Positions 8,733-16,908 of a stretch of 64,000 nucleotides of DNA are shown one piece after another. Both the position numbers and the translations under genes were made by a program. Source of the stretch: Lachnospiraceae bacterium (GTDB lineage: Bacteria > Bacillota > Clostridia > Lachnospirales > Lachnospiraceae); NCBI GenBank assembly GCA_015058015.1, contig SVDM01000009.1, positions 1 to 64,000 on the forward strand, written 5' to 3'. Below the pieces are notes generated by a model that was not told the DNA's origin, ran no database searches, and saw only the letters and a program-made list of their open reading frames with translations. Position 1 is the first letter of the stretch; every line of letters starts with the position of its first letter.

Positions 8733-11700
8733 ATGAGAAAATTAAAGAAAGTTTTTGGCGCGTGTCTTAGCACATTGTTGATACTTTCAATGACACTGGG
8801 ATATGTTACTCCGGCTGTTGCAGCAGAACATCCCAAGGGATACAATGTGGATGTTGTATATCTTGAACCCGACGGCAGTCATGTTGACTCATTCTATGGC
8901 AAGTACCTTGAAAAAATCCCTGTTCCATCTAAGAATCTGGATGGAAAGTCTTATATTAAAGACGGGGTATATCACCAGTTTGAAGGATGGTTATGTTATA
9001 GAGCAGGAGCAATAGATGGTTTCGAAGTCTCAGATGTGAATCATGTAAAAAAGGCATATTCATTAGAAGAGATTCATGAAAAGATCGTTCATAATTGGGA
9101 TTTGGCTTTCAGGCAGTATTATACTGTACATGAAATCACCAATTTGACTGTAACATTTATTGATTCCGCCCAGGAGACAGGAAAGTTTACAACAGACTAT
9201 TACAAAGAACCGGGCAATCATGCACAGCTTGGTGAGATTCAAACTATAACAACAGGACAGTCTGCAACTGCACCGACGGTTGCTCCTAAGAGAGTTACAG
9301 ACAAGAAGGGTGACACATATGAGTTTGACGGTTGGCAGATAATTCAGCAAAAGAATAAAAAATATGAGACTGCCGGCTCCAAAGTGTATACTTCATCTGA
9401 AGTCAACAGTTTGGCTATCGGAAAGGATACAATCTTTTGTGCTCACTATTCCAAAGTATCAAAGTATAACGTGCTTTTCTATAAAGTAAAGGATAACAAA
9501 CAGGATAAAGTTGAGTCCTTTATGAACGATAAGTCATATAAAGAACAAGTGGGAGAAGAAACGGTACTTAAAGGAGATAAACTGACATTATCACCAAAGG
9601 ATTTGGCTTTCGACTTTGAAGTCGGAGAGTACAAGTATACCTTTGATGGATGGCGCGTGAACAACAAAGGTGATGTTCTATCAAATGAAACCGTAGCAAC
9701 GAGCCCCATTACCGGAAAAACCGAGTATTATGCTCACTATACAAAATCAAAGAAAGAACAGACACTGTTCACAGTCAAGTTTGTCGATGACAAGGGCAAC
9801 CAGTTAGGCCAAACCCAGACAGTAGAAAAGGGTGCTTATGCGAAGGCATATACCTACAATCAGAATACACAGTTCGTGGACTTCAATACCTTCAGAGGAT
9901 GGAAAGCAAACGGCAAGACATACACCAATGCTGATATTGCCAAGCTTGGTATTGAAAATGACATGACATTTGAAGGTGTATATGATTATACTGCCAACTT
10001 CTATGTTCGTAAGGACGGTATTGAGAAGACCGAGAATGGTTCTACTCAGTATGAAGCAGTCGACTACTACGGTTCAGAAGGTGAAGTAACCCGTCAGCTC
10101 ATTGAGCGTAAGCAGATTTCAGGGGATACGAACGATCCTACTACTGAGGCTGCAATCGCTGCAAATGTTAACGGAACACTTCCCACAGTAGAAGAGTTTA
10201 AGGAACTAAAAGACTTAGGATACACCAACAAGACTCATGACATCAGATGGTATGTAGTGAAGATTTCAGGTGGTATCTGGAAGGTAGACGGAGTTCTTGT
10301 TCCGAAGACCGTTACTGTTAAGTTTGTTGAACCGGGAAAAGAAAAACCCTTATGGGAAGGTCCGGTAGAAGTAGGCGGCCACGTTAAAGCTTACCAGTAT
10401 ACAAAAGCCGATTATGTTAATATGAAGTCTTTTGCCGGATGGCTTATGAACGATGGTAAGAAGAAGTTGAAGAAAGCTGATGTTGAAGCTCTTGAGATTA
10501 CAGAGGATTCAACTTTCACGGCGACATTTTCAACAACTGCCCATTTCTATATCAGAAAAGACGGGGTAGAGCAGTATGAGAATGGAGATACTCATTACAA
10601 CTCTTCGTATTATTACGACACCAAAATAACCGATACGGTTAAAGAACGTAAGCAGATTCACGGTAAGACAGGTGATCCTGAAACCCAGGCTCTTATTCAG
10701 GCAAACCTTAATAATACTCTTCCTACATTGGCAGAGGTTCTTGTAAAATTGCCCGAACTTAAAGAGACCTACAATACCAATGATTACTATGTAAGATGGT
10801 ATGTAATGAAGGCTGAAGGATCATGGCATATTGACGGAGTAATTCTCCACAAGGACGTTACGGTAGCTTTCGAAGATTTCGATGAGACATCTATCGTAGA
10901 TCCTAAAAAAGTTACTTACGGAACCAAGGTAGAGGATACAAACCTTATACCTGAAGATCCCACAAGAGCTGATTCTGACGATACAAGATATACATTCGAC
11001 GGATATACAGTAAAGGGAGATACAACTAATAAGGTTTACTCCAAGGAAGAACTTAAGGGATATTCCTTGAATGCCAATACCGTATTTGTGGCACATTATT
11101 CTGAGACGAAGTTATTCACCGTACGATTCTTTGATCATGACGGAAATCAGATAGGTCAGACTCAGAAGATTGAGGCAGGCGGTACAGCTAAGGCTGAAAA
11201 AGCTGAAGAGACCTACTCATTCTGGTGGGTGAATATCACGAAATATAAACGTTTCGTAGATTTTAGGACTAAAGACGGTAAGAATATCACCTATTCTGAA
11301 GATTTAAAGATTACGCAGGATATTGATTTCTATGCATTCTATGAGGATGTATTCCGTACAAGATTCCTTGCAGAGGACGGCGAGACCGTACTTCATGAGG
11401 AGTATACGGTAAAAGAAGGACACTTAAAGGAAACCTACAAGTTTACAGGTGAACAGGGCAAGAACTTCAAAGGATGGTACAGAGTAGGCACAGACATAAA
11501 GCCATACTCAAATAAGGCACTTTTGAACGAGAAGATTAAATCCAGCCATGACTATACACCTGTATTTACGAATCCTACTGTTACCTTCCAATATGACAAG
11601 GATAATATCATCAAGACTGAGGATATTACCCTTAATACCAAGGTTGGTGACAAGGTTTACATCTTCGATAAAGAGAAGAATGCCATGGATGCAGAGACAT

Positions 11701-14024
11701 TCCGCTACTGGCTCAAAGACGACGATACGGAAACAAAGTATTCAACAGAAGATATCAAGGATATGAAGATCTCTAAGAATACAGTTTTCACCGCTGTATT
11801 TGAGAAGAGAGTAAATCTCTACCTTAAGGCTAACAATAAAGAGCCTAAGGAAAATGGCGGAGTCGGAAGTGGTCAATACCACGAGATGGCTACATTGGCA
11901 TTAACCGTTAAAGAGCGTAAGAGTATCTTTGGCGAGGAAATCGGTACTATTCAGGTAGAGAAAGACATTGCAGATAACATCAATGAAGTTATGCCTACAA
12001 TCGAAACCTACAGGGATAAGGTTGCGGCCCTTGGATACAATCCTGATGAATACAGAATCAGATGGTACGTATTAAAGTTCTCACCGGAAGATGACTACTC
12101 AGTTCCGGGTGTAAAGGGCTTATGGCACATTGACGGTGTACTTGTTAAGACTAAGGCAAATGTCACCTTCAAGGATGACAAGAACAATGTACTTAGCAAA
12201 GCTAATATTGACCTCGGCAGCACAGTAGGAGACAAGGTATTCAAATACGAGGCTTCTACATTGCCGAATCGTAACCTTGATTCAGAGACTTTCCGTTTCT
12301 GGTACAAGGGTGAGGATAAAGAGCATCTCTATACCTCAGACGAAGTGGCTGCAATGACAATCAATGACGATACAGTATTTACCGCTGTTTACGAGCACAA
12401 GGTTACAGTTTACATCAGATATGGTGTAGAACCCAAGGAATACGGTAACGTTATGTTGGGAACCTACAAAGAAGTCGGAAACAGGGTATTAACTGTTAAA
12501 GAGCGTAAAGCCATCTACGGAGATATAGAAGAGCCTGAGACTGAACAGCGTATCGCAGATAATATCGTAGAGACAATGCCTACAGCAGACTCTCTTAAGG
12601 ATAAGCTTTCAGCTCTCGGATTTGATTCTAATCAGTACACCATCAGATGGTACGTATTGAAGTTCTCTCCGGAGGATAATTACTCAGATCCGGACCATGT
12701 AGGAGTATGGCACTTAGATGGTATTCTTGTTAAGAAGCCAACAGCCACATTCTACAATGGCAATGAGCAGTTCCATCAGGAGTATGTAACTAAAGGCAGC
12801 AGAGTTTCTGCACCGGCCAATACTCCTGTAAAAAGAGCTGATGCTTCTTATGAGTACAGCTTCAAAGGTTGGAAATTAAGAGGCGCCCAAGGAGAAGATG
12901 TAATAGATTTTGCAACAGATGATTCAGCAGTAGTTAACAGCGATGTTGAATACGAAGCTGTATATGAAAAGACTGAGAATCAGTACAACTTGTTCTTCTA
13001 CAATGATGATCAGGTGGTATACAAGGCAAAGGTAGAGCTTGATGATACATTGGTTGCTCCTGAAAACGAACCTACTAAGATAGGCGATACCGCCGGAGAA
13101 TTTGCTTTCCAGGGTTGGAAGGTAAATGGCGACGCTGACGCTGCGGCTTATAAGAGCTTTGGCGGACTTAAGGTTAGTGCTTTTGAGAGCCATATGAAGG
13201 ATGGACTCTTAGTATTCCAGGCTTCTTATGTTAAGAAGAACGAGGAGAACAAGGTAGTACATCATCTTTACTTCCATACCGATCATGGCACAGTCATAAT
13301 CGGTGTTGAGGATGGCCACAAGCTTGCCAAGGAATTTATTCCAACATCAGCTGATGAACCGGAAGACAAGTATGAAGAATTCATCAACAGATTCTTCGGC
13401 TGGAAAGAAGGAGAGTTACCTCCGATTGAAGAGCGTATCCCCAATGTTTCCGGCGCATCTCTTCTTAAGTTATTCAAAGCTGAGAAGGAGCCTGAGACCT
13501 TTGATTTTGACACAGCCATAACAAGAGATATGGCATTTGATCCTGTTTACAAGCCCGAGAATAAGATTAGGGTTGAGTTCTACGACAATAATACACAGGT
13601 TGGCAAGACCTTCTTCGTATTAAAGGATAAAGAAACAGTTACAACACCTGTAGCTGAAAGAACCAACACTGAAACAGTTACTTATTCATTAGAAGGCTGG
13701 AAGATGAATAGCGAAGAAAATGTAATTTCTGCTGAAGATATCAACAAGATGACCTTCGGTCAGGACACAACTTTCTACGCAGTATTCAATGAGCAGGAAG
13801 TACAGGGAAAAGAGTTCGAGAATCCTGATGAGGACGGAGAAGTTCTTGGAGAAGAATTCGTTAATCCCGATGCAGAAATTTCTGCAAATGAAGAAACTGC
13901 AGTTTTAGGCGCAGCTTACGGCAAGACCGGAGATGCTGCTCCCGTACTCGTTATGATTGTTGCTCTTGCATTGTCCGGTATGCTTGGTATCGCTGTGACA
14001 TACAAGAGACGAAGAGATTATTAA
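8733..14024 (+). CDS. Large B-repeat surface protein with an added WH-DGVL repeat domain
   Basis: A 1763-residue secreted protein. The signal peptide (1 to about 31) and the C-terminal sorting region (VLGEEF motifs, TGDAAP, membrane segment, KRRRDY) are near copies of those in the preceding gene; the middle differs. It mixes InlB B-type repeats with four copies of another domain of about 100-120 residues, each starting near an F/VYIRKDG-like strand, carrying VKERK, and ending IRWYV(L/V/M)K...W(H/K)xDG(V/I)LV. I have an impression of similar modules in other Clostridia surface proteins but cannot name the family. Probably wall-anchored and adhesive. AGGAG 10 nt upstream supports the start. Confidence 0.83.
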   Translation: MRKLKKVFGACLSTLLILSMTLGYVTPAVAAEHPKGYNVDVVYLEPDGSHVDSFYGKYLEKIPVPSKNLDGKSYIKDGVYHQFEGWLCYRAGAIDGFEVSDVNHVKKAYSLEEIHEKIVHNWDLAFRQYYTVHEITNLTVTFIDSAQETGKFTTDYYKEPGNHAQLGEIQTITTGQSATAPTVAPKRVTDKKGDTYEFDGWQIIQQKNKKYETAGSKVYTSSEVNSLAIGKDTIFCAHYSKVSKYNVLFYKVKDNKQDKVESFMNDKSYKEQVGEETVLKGDKLTLSPKDLAFDFEVGEYKYTFDGWRVNNKGDVLSNETVATSPITGKTEYYAHYTKSKKEQTLFTVKFVDDKGNQLGQTQTVEKGAYAKAYTYNQNTQFVDFNTFRGWKANGKTYTNADIAKLGIENDMTFEGVYDYTANFYVRKDGIEKTENGSTQYEAVDYYGSEGEVTRQLIERKQISGDTNDPTTEAAIAANVNGTLPTVEEFKELKDLGYTNKTHDIRWYVVKISGGIWKVDGVLVPKTVTVKFVEPGKEKPLWEGPVEVGGHVKAYQYTKADYVNMKSFAGWLMNDGKKKLKKADVEALEITEDSTFTATFSTTAHFYIRKDGVEQYENGDTHYNSSYYYDTKITDTVKERKQIHGKTGDPETQALIQANLNNTLPTLAEVLVKLPELKETYNTNDYYVRWYVMKAEGSWHIDGVILHKDVTVAFEDFDETSIVDPKKVTYGTKVEDTNLIPEDPTRADSDDTRYTFDGYTVKGDTTNKVYSKEELKGYSLNANTVFVAHYSETKLFTVRFFDHDGNQIGQTQKIEAGGTAKAEKAEETYSFWWVNITKYKRFVDFRTKDGKNITYSEDLKITQDIDFYAFYEDVFRTRFLAEDGETVLHEEYTVKEGHLKETYKFTGEQGKNFKGWYRVGTDIKPYSNKALLNEKIKSSHDYTPVFTNPTVTFQYDKDNIIKTEDITLNTKVGDKVYIFDKEKNAMDAETFRYWLKDDDTETKYSTEDIKDMKISKNTVFTAVFEKRVNLYLKANNKEPKENGGVGSGQYHEMATLALTVKERKSIFGEEIGTIQVEKDIADNINEVMPTIETYRDKVAALGYNPDEYRIRWYVLKFSPEDDYSVPGVKGLWHIDGVLVKTKANVTFKDDKNNVLSKANIDLGSTVGDKVFKYEASTLPNRNLDSETFRFWYKGEDKEHLYTSDEVAAMTINDDTVFTAVYEHKVTVYIRYGVEPKEYGNVMLGTYKEVGNRVLTVKERKAIYGDIEEPETEQRIADNIVETMPTADSLKDKLSALGFDSNQYTIRWYVLKFSPEDNYSDPDHVGVWHLDGILVKKPTATFYNGNEQFHQEYVTKGSRVSAPANTPVKRADASYEYSFKGWKLRGAQGEDVIDFATDDSAVVNSDVEYEAVYEKTENQYNLFFYNDDQVVYKAKVELDDTLVAPENEPTKIGDTAGEFAFQGWKVNGDADAAAYKSFGGLKVSAFESHMKDGLLVFQASYVKKNEENKVVHHLYFHTDHGTVIIGVEDGHKLAKEFIPTSADEPEDKYEEFINRFFGWKEGELPPIEERIPNVSGASLLKLFKAEKEPETFDFDTAITRDMAFDPVYKPENKIRVEFYDNNTQVGKTFFVLKDKETVTTPVAERTNTETVTYSLEGWKMNSEENVISAEDINKMTFGQDTTFYAVFNEQEVQGKEFENPDEDGEVLGEEFVNPDAEISANEETAVLGAAYGKTGDAAPVLVMIVALALSGMLGIAVTYKRRRDY

Positions 14025-14058
14025 TAAATTACCCGGTAATATATAGGTAAAAATACAG

Positions 14059-14096
14059 GGGCGTCGCGAAAGCGGCGCCTCATTTGTTTGCTTTTT
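14059..14096 (+). terminator. Terminator of the second B-repeat gene
   Basis: GGCGTCGC (14060-14067), GAAA loop, GCGGCGCC (14072-14079), then T-rich sequence. The stem is closely related to the terminator at 8111, consistent with duplication of the whole gene unit. Confidence 0.75.
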
Positions 14097-14135
14097 TCTG
14101 CCTTGGCGGGTAATACAATTTTGTCGCTTACACGT

Positions 14136-14161
14136 AAAAGAGACATCCTCACGGATGTCTC
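14136..14161 (-). terminator. Terminator of the small lipoprotein gene
   Basis: On the minus strand a perfect 9-bp stem GAGACATCC/GGATGTCTC (161-153 and 148-140 of the 14 kb block) with a 4-nt loop is followed by TTTT. It lies 46 nt past the stop codon of the minus-strand gene. Confidence 0.7.
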
Positions 14162-14206
14162 CCTACATAAGTATTAAGTTGAAACGTCAAAAACGTCATT
14201 AGGCAA

Positions 14207-14506
14207 TTAGTTGTTTGCAATCGCAAGTTCCGGGTTTAAAAATACTGCAGAAGAGGTTTGTGATGCATTGACATCACCTGTTCCGCATCCATCCGGCTCA
14301 TTGGCTATAAGTAAATCCGGATTAATGAAAACAGCTGATGATATTGAGGTTTTGTTATCGGACTGTGTAAATTCTACAGTATTCTCAACAACTGCTTCTA
14401 CATCCTTATCTACGTGGTTAATAGGTGTAAAGCTACATCCTATTACAAATACAAATACTAAAACTGCAATTAAACTGAAGACATTTAAATTACGCATTTT
14501 TCTCAT
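14207..14506 (-). CDS. Small lipoprotein with a duplicated motif
   Basis: A 99-residue predicted lipoprotein of unknown function. A basic start (MRKMRN) and hydrophobic stretch end in VFVIGC, a lipobox with Cys at about residue 24, so the mature protein is about 76 residues and membrane-tethered. The C-terminal half carries a motif twice: SSAVFINPDLLIAN and SSAVFLNPELAIAN, separated by a short GCGTGD-containing linker; the protein ends just after the second copy. The start has GGAG 11 nt upstream. It uses the same tandem leader as the two giant surface-protein genes, so co-regulation is likely. Pheromone precursor, immunity or surface-assembly roles are possible but unsupported. Confidence 0.7.
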   Translation of the reverse strand: MRKMRNLNVFSLIAVLVFVFVIGCSFTPINHVDKDVEAVVENTVEFTQSDNKTSISSAVFINPDLLIANEPDGCGTGDVNASQTSSAVFLNPELAIANN

Positions 14507-14514
14507 TTTAAATT

Positions 14515-14779
14515 GCTCCTTAGCCTATTTTCGGTTTGCTTTATATCATTGCTAATACAAAGTTGCTTACATTTCGTACGAGGTAAGCTCCCTATTTTCA
14601 GCCTCGCTTTTTGAGGAAAACGTGGTTAACCTGCCAGACGATATAGGGTCTGGCTCCTGTTTTCAGCCTCGCTTTGTGGAGAGCGGGGTTAACCGTTGAA
14701 ATATCTCAGGTTTCAACTCCTATTTTCAGCCTCGCTTTATGGAGAGCGGGGTTAACCGTTTCTTCCCGGTAGAAGAAAC
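14515..14779 (-). promoter_or_regulatory. Tandem GGTTAACC leader element, copy 3 (three units, minus strand)
   Basis: Read on the minus strand: hairpin GTTTCTT/AAGAAAC (14779-14758); unit 14757-14718; hairpin GTTGAAA/TTTCAAC; unit 14694-14655; hairpin GCCAGAC/GTCTGGC; final unit 14631-14590; hairpin GCTTAC/GTAAGC; another hairpin CTTTGTAT/ATATAAAG; then CCGAAAATAGGCTAAGGAG before the lipoprotein start. The final unit again has the ACGTTTTCC variant. Same architecture as the + strand copies but with different stem sequences, which argues for selection on structure rather than recent copying. Confidence 0.75.
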
Positions 14780-14878
14780 AAAACATACAGTTTGTATCTG
14801 ATTTCTAATAGAATAATTGGAACCAACGTCACAAATTTCTAATTGTCAAGGTTCTTGGTTTTACTTTAACCTAGTCCC

Positions 14879-14906
14879 ATTGTACTATGCGTTTTTGGAA
14901 ATGTAA
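14879..14906 (-). promoter_or_regulatory. Predicted promoter of the lipoprotein leader
   Basis: Minus strand TTACAT (14906-14901), 16-nt spacer, TACAAT (14884-14879). It would give a 5' leader of about 365 nt that contains the whole tandem element. Confidence 0.45.
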
Positions 14907-15019
14907 AGAAAATTATTTATATTGTAGGTATAATTGCATATTCTGCAAGTTGAACAGTAGTAAAAAGCAAGTCTGGCGGGTAGAAATCAAAGAAATCCAG
15001 CAAAATCCCCGTAAAACCA

Positions 15020-15048
15020 TTGCCTTTTTCTTCCACAAAGCATATTAT
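15020..15048 (+). promoter_or_regulatory. Predicted promoter of the dockerin-cohesin genes
   Basis: TTGCCT (15020-15025), 17-nt spacer, TATTAT (15043-15048). The start codon follows 41 nt downstream. Confidence 0.6.
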
Positions 15049-15089
15049 ATATTGTAGGAGAGTGTTTATTTAAACACAAGATTTAGATT

Positions 15090-16874
15090 ATGGAGAAAAA
15101 GACTATCTTCTCAAAGATAAAAAGAATATCGATAATGTTGCTGTTTACAGCAATTATATTTTACGGAATAGGCACCAATGTCTTCTTTGGAAGTGCTTAC
15201 AATGCCAAGGCCGGTACGGTTAATGGCTCGGGCTGCCGCATCCGTACTTCACCGGTTAACGGTTCAATAATTACCCAGGTCAATACCGGTTTCCCACTCA
15301 CAATTATTAACGAAGCAAAACAGTCAGACGGGTTCATATGGTACAACGTCTCCTTCAGTGACGGAGATGAGACCAGAACCGGTTGGATACGTTCCGACCT
15401 GGTGAATACATCCATTACCCCGGATAATGACACCAGCGACACTGACTTCGAGGGCTACATGACGGCCCAGGGTTTCCCTAACACATACAAGGGATACCTG
15501 CGGGCTCTTCACAAGCTTCACCCCAACTGGAAATTCAAAGCTTACAATACAGGCCTTAGCTTTAGTGAAGTAATAGCAGGTGAGACTGCCGTCGTATCCC
15601 GTAATATGGTTCAGAAGGGAAATGTCAGCTCATGGAAATCCCTTGAAGACGGAGCCTACGACTGGGATAACGATACCTGGTACGAATATGAAAAAGGCTG
15701 GAATGCAGCCTCTAAGGAGATTATCGAGTATTGTCTGGATCCTCGAAACTTCCTTAACGATGACGACAATATCCTTATGTTCCAGTCCTTAAGTTGGAAT
15801 GATTCCGAGACAGCCGCAGGACTTCGTAATATCCTAGCTCCTACAGCTATGAATTCCGAGGCATTTGTAACATACTTTATGAATGCCGGAAGGACTTATA
15901 ATGTCAGTGCATACCACTTGGCTGCCAGAGCGGATCAGGAGACTGCCGGTGGTAGAAGCGGAAGTGTTACGGGAACATATAAGAATTATTACAATATAGG
16001 CGCCGTAGGTGCCAACCCGGTACAGGCTGCGGTTAACTATGCCCAGGCTCATGGCTGGGATACTGCCGAGAAGGCTATTATGGGTGGTGCTGAATTTATC
16101 GGCGGCAACTATATTTCCGCAGGTCAGGATACCCTTTACTTCCAGAAGTTCGATGTCATAACAGAAGACGGCAACGGACTGTACTGGCATCAGTACATGG
16201 GTAACCTTATTGCGCCTCAGCATGAGGCTACTAAGCTGGCAAAGAATTTATCTGCTTACGGCAACAACCAGGTAACCTTCAGAATACCGATTTATTCGGG
16301 AATGTCAGAGGCAAATTATCCTCTGCCCACAGCAGACGGTAATCCCAACAACTTCCTGAATAGCTTAAGCGTTAACGGATACAGCCTTACACCTACATTT
16401 GCAAGGGGTGTAACAAGTTATGATATAATTGTTCCTGAAGGAACAACAAGTGTAAATATCTCTGCAAGCCCGGTAGTGGGAAGCTCTAAGGTTTCAGGAA
16501 CAGGTACCGTAAGTCTTACGGGCACCAGGACGGTTGCTAAGGTAACAGTTACACCTACCTACGGAAGCCCGAGAGTTTACATGATTAACATCACAAGAAG
16601 CGGCAATGGCGGAAGCCAGAATGAAGGCGGCCAGGGCGGCGAATCCGGTGGCGGTTCAGGTTCCGGCGGTGCTACGGTTCGCCGGGGTGATATCGACGGT
16701 GATGGGGCCAGGGATGTACTTGATTTGGTTCATATTAAGAGACATATAGTAGGACTTAAGATTCTTACGGGAGATCAATACAAGGCTGGTGATATCAACG
16801 GTGACGGCACCATCGACGTAGTTGATCTTGTAATGGTAAAGCGATGCATAGTGGGACTTATCTCCCTTGATTGA
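15090..16874 (+). CDS. Secreted glucosaminidase with SH3, cadherin-like and C-terminal dockerin domains
   Basis: A 594-residue secreted peptidoglycan hydrolase. A signal peptide (to about residue 41) is followed by a bacterial SH3 domain (about 42-106), a LytD/Auto-type endo-beta-N-acetylglucosaminidase domain (about 120-400; HLAARADQET contains the likely catalytic Glu), a cadherin-like beta-sandwich (about 418-505), a Gly/Ser linker, and a type I dockerin (about 530-594) with two calcium-loop repeats, GDIDGDG and GDINGDG, each followed by a D-L-V-x-x-K-R helix. It should cleave glycan strands in the wall. The adjacent gene encodes a cohesin, the dockerin partner. The ribosome binding site AGGAG (15056-15060) is unusually far from the ATG; a 16-nt palindrome in between may shorten the gap. 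Confidence 0.9.
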   Translation: MEKKTIFSKIKRISIMLLFTAIIFYGIGTNVFFGSAYNAKAGTVNGSGCRIRTSPVNGSIITQVNTGFPLTIINEAKQSDGFIWYNVSFSDGDETRTGWIRSDLVNTSITPDNDTSDTDFEGYMTAQGFPNTYKGYLRALHKLHPNWKFKAYNTGLSFSEVIAGETAVVSRNMVQKGNVSSWKSLEDGAYDWDNDTWYEYEKGWNAASKEIIEYCLDPRNFLNDDDNILMFQSLSWNDSETAAGLRNILAPTAMNSEAFVTYFMNAGRTYNVSAYHLAARADQETAGGRSGSVTGTYKNYYNIGAVGANPVQAAVNYAQAHGWDTAEKAIMGGAEFIGGNYISAGQDTLYFQKFDVITEDGNGLYWHQYMGNLIAPQHEATKLAKNLSAYGNNQVTFRIPIYSGMSEANYPLPTADGNPNNFLNSLSVNGYSLTPTFARGVTSYDIIVPEGTTSVNISASPVVGSSKVSGTGTVSLTGTRTVAKVTVTPTYGSPRVYMINITRSGNGGSQNEGGQGGESGGGSGSGGATVRRGDIDGDGARDVLDLVHIKRHIVGLKILTGDQYKAGDINGDGTIDVVDLVMVKRCIVGLISLD

Positions 16875-16908
16875 TATTGAAAAAATGTTTTAGGAAGGCT
16901 TTAATACA

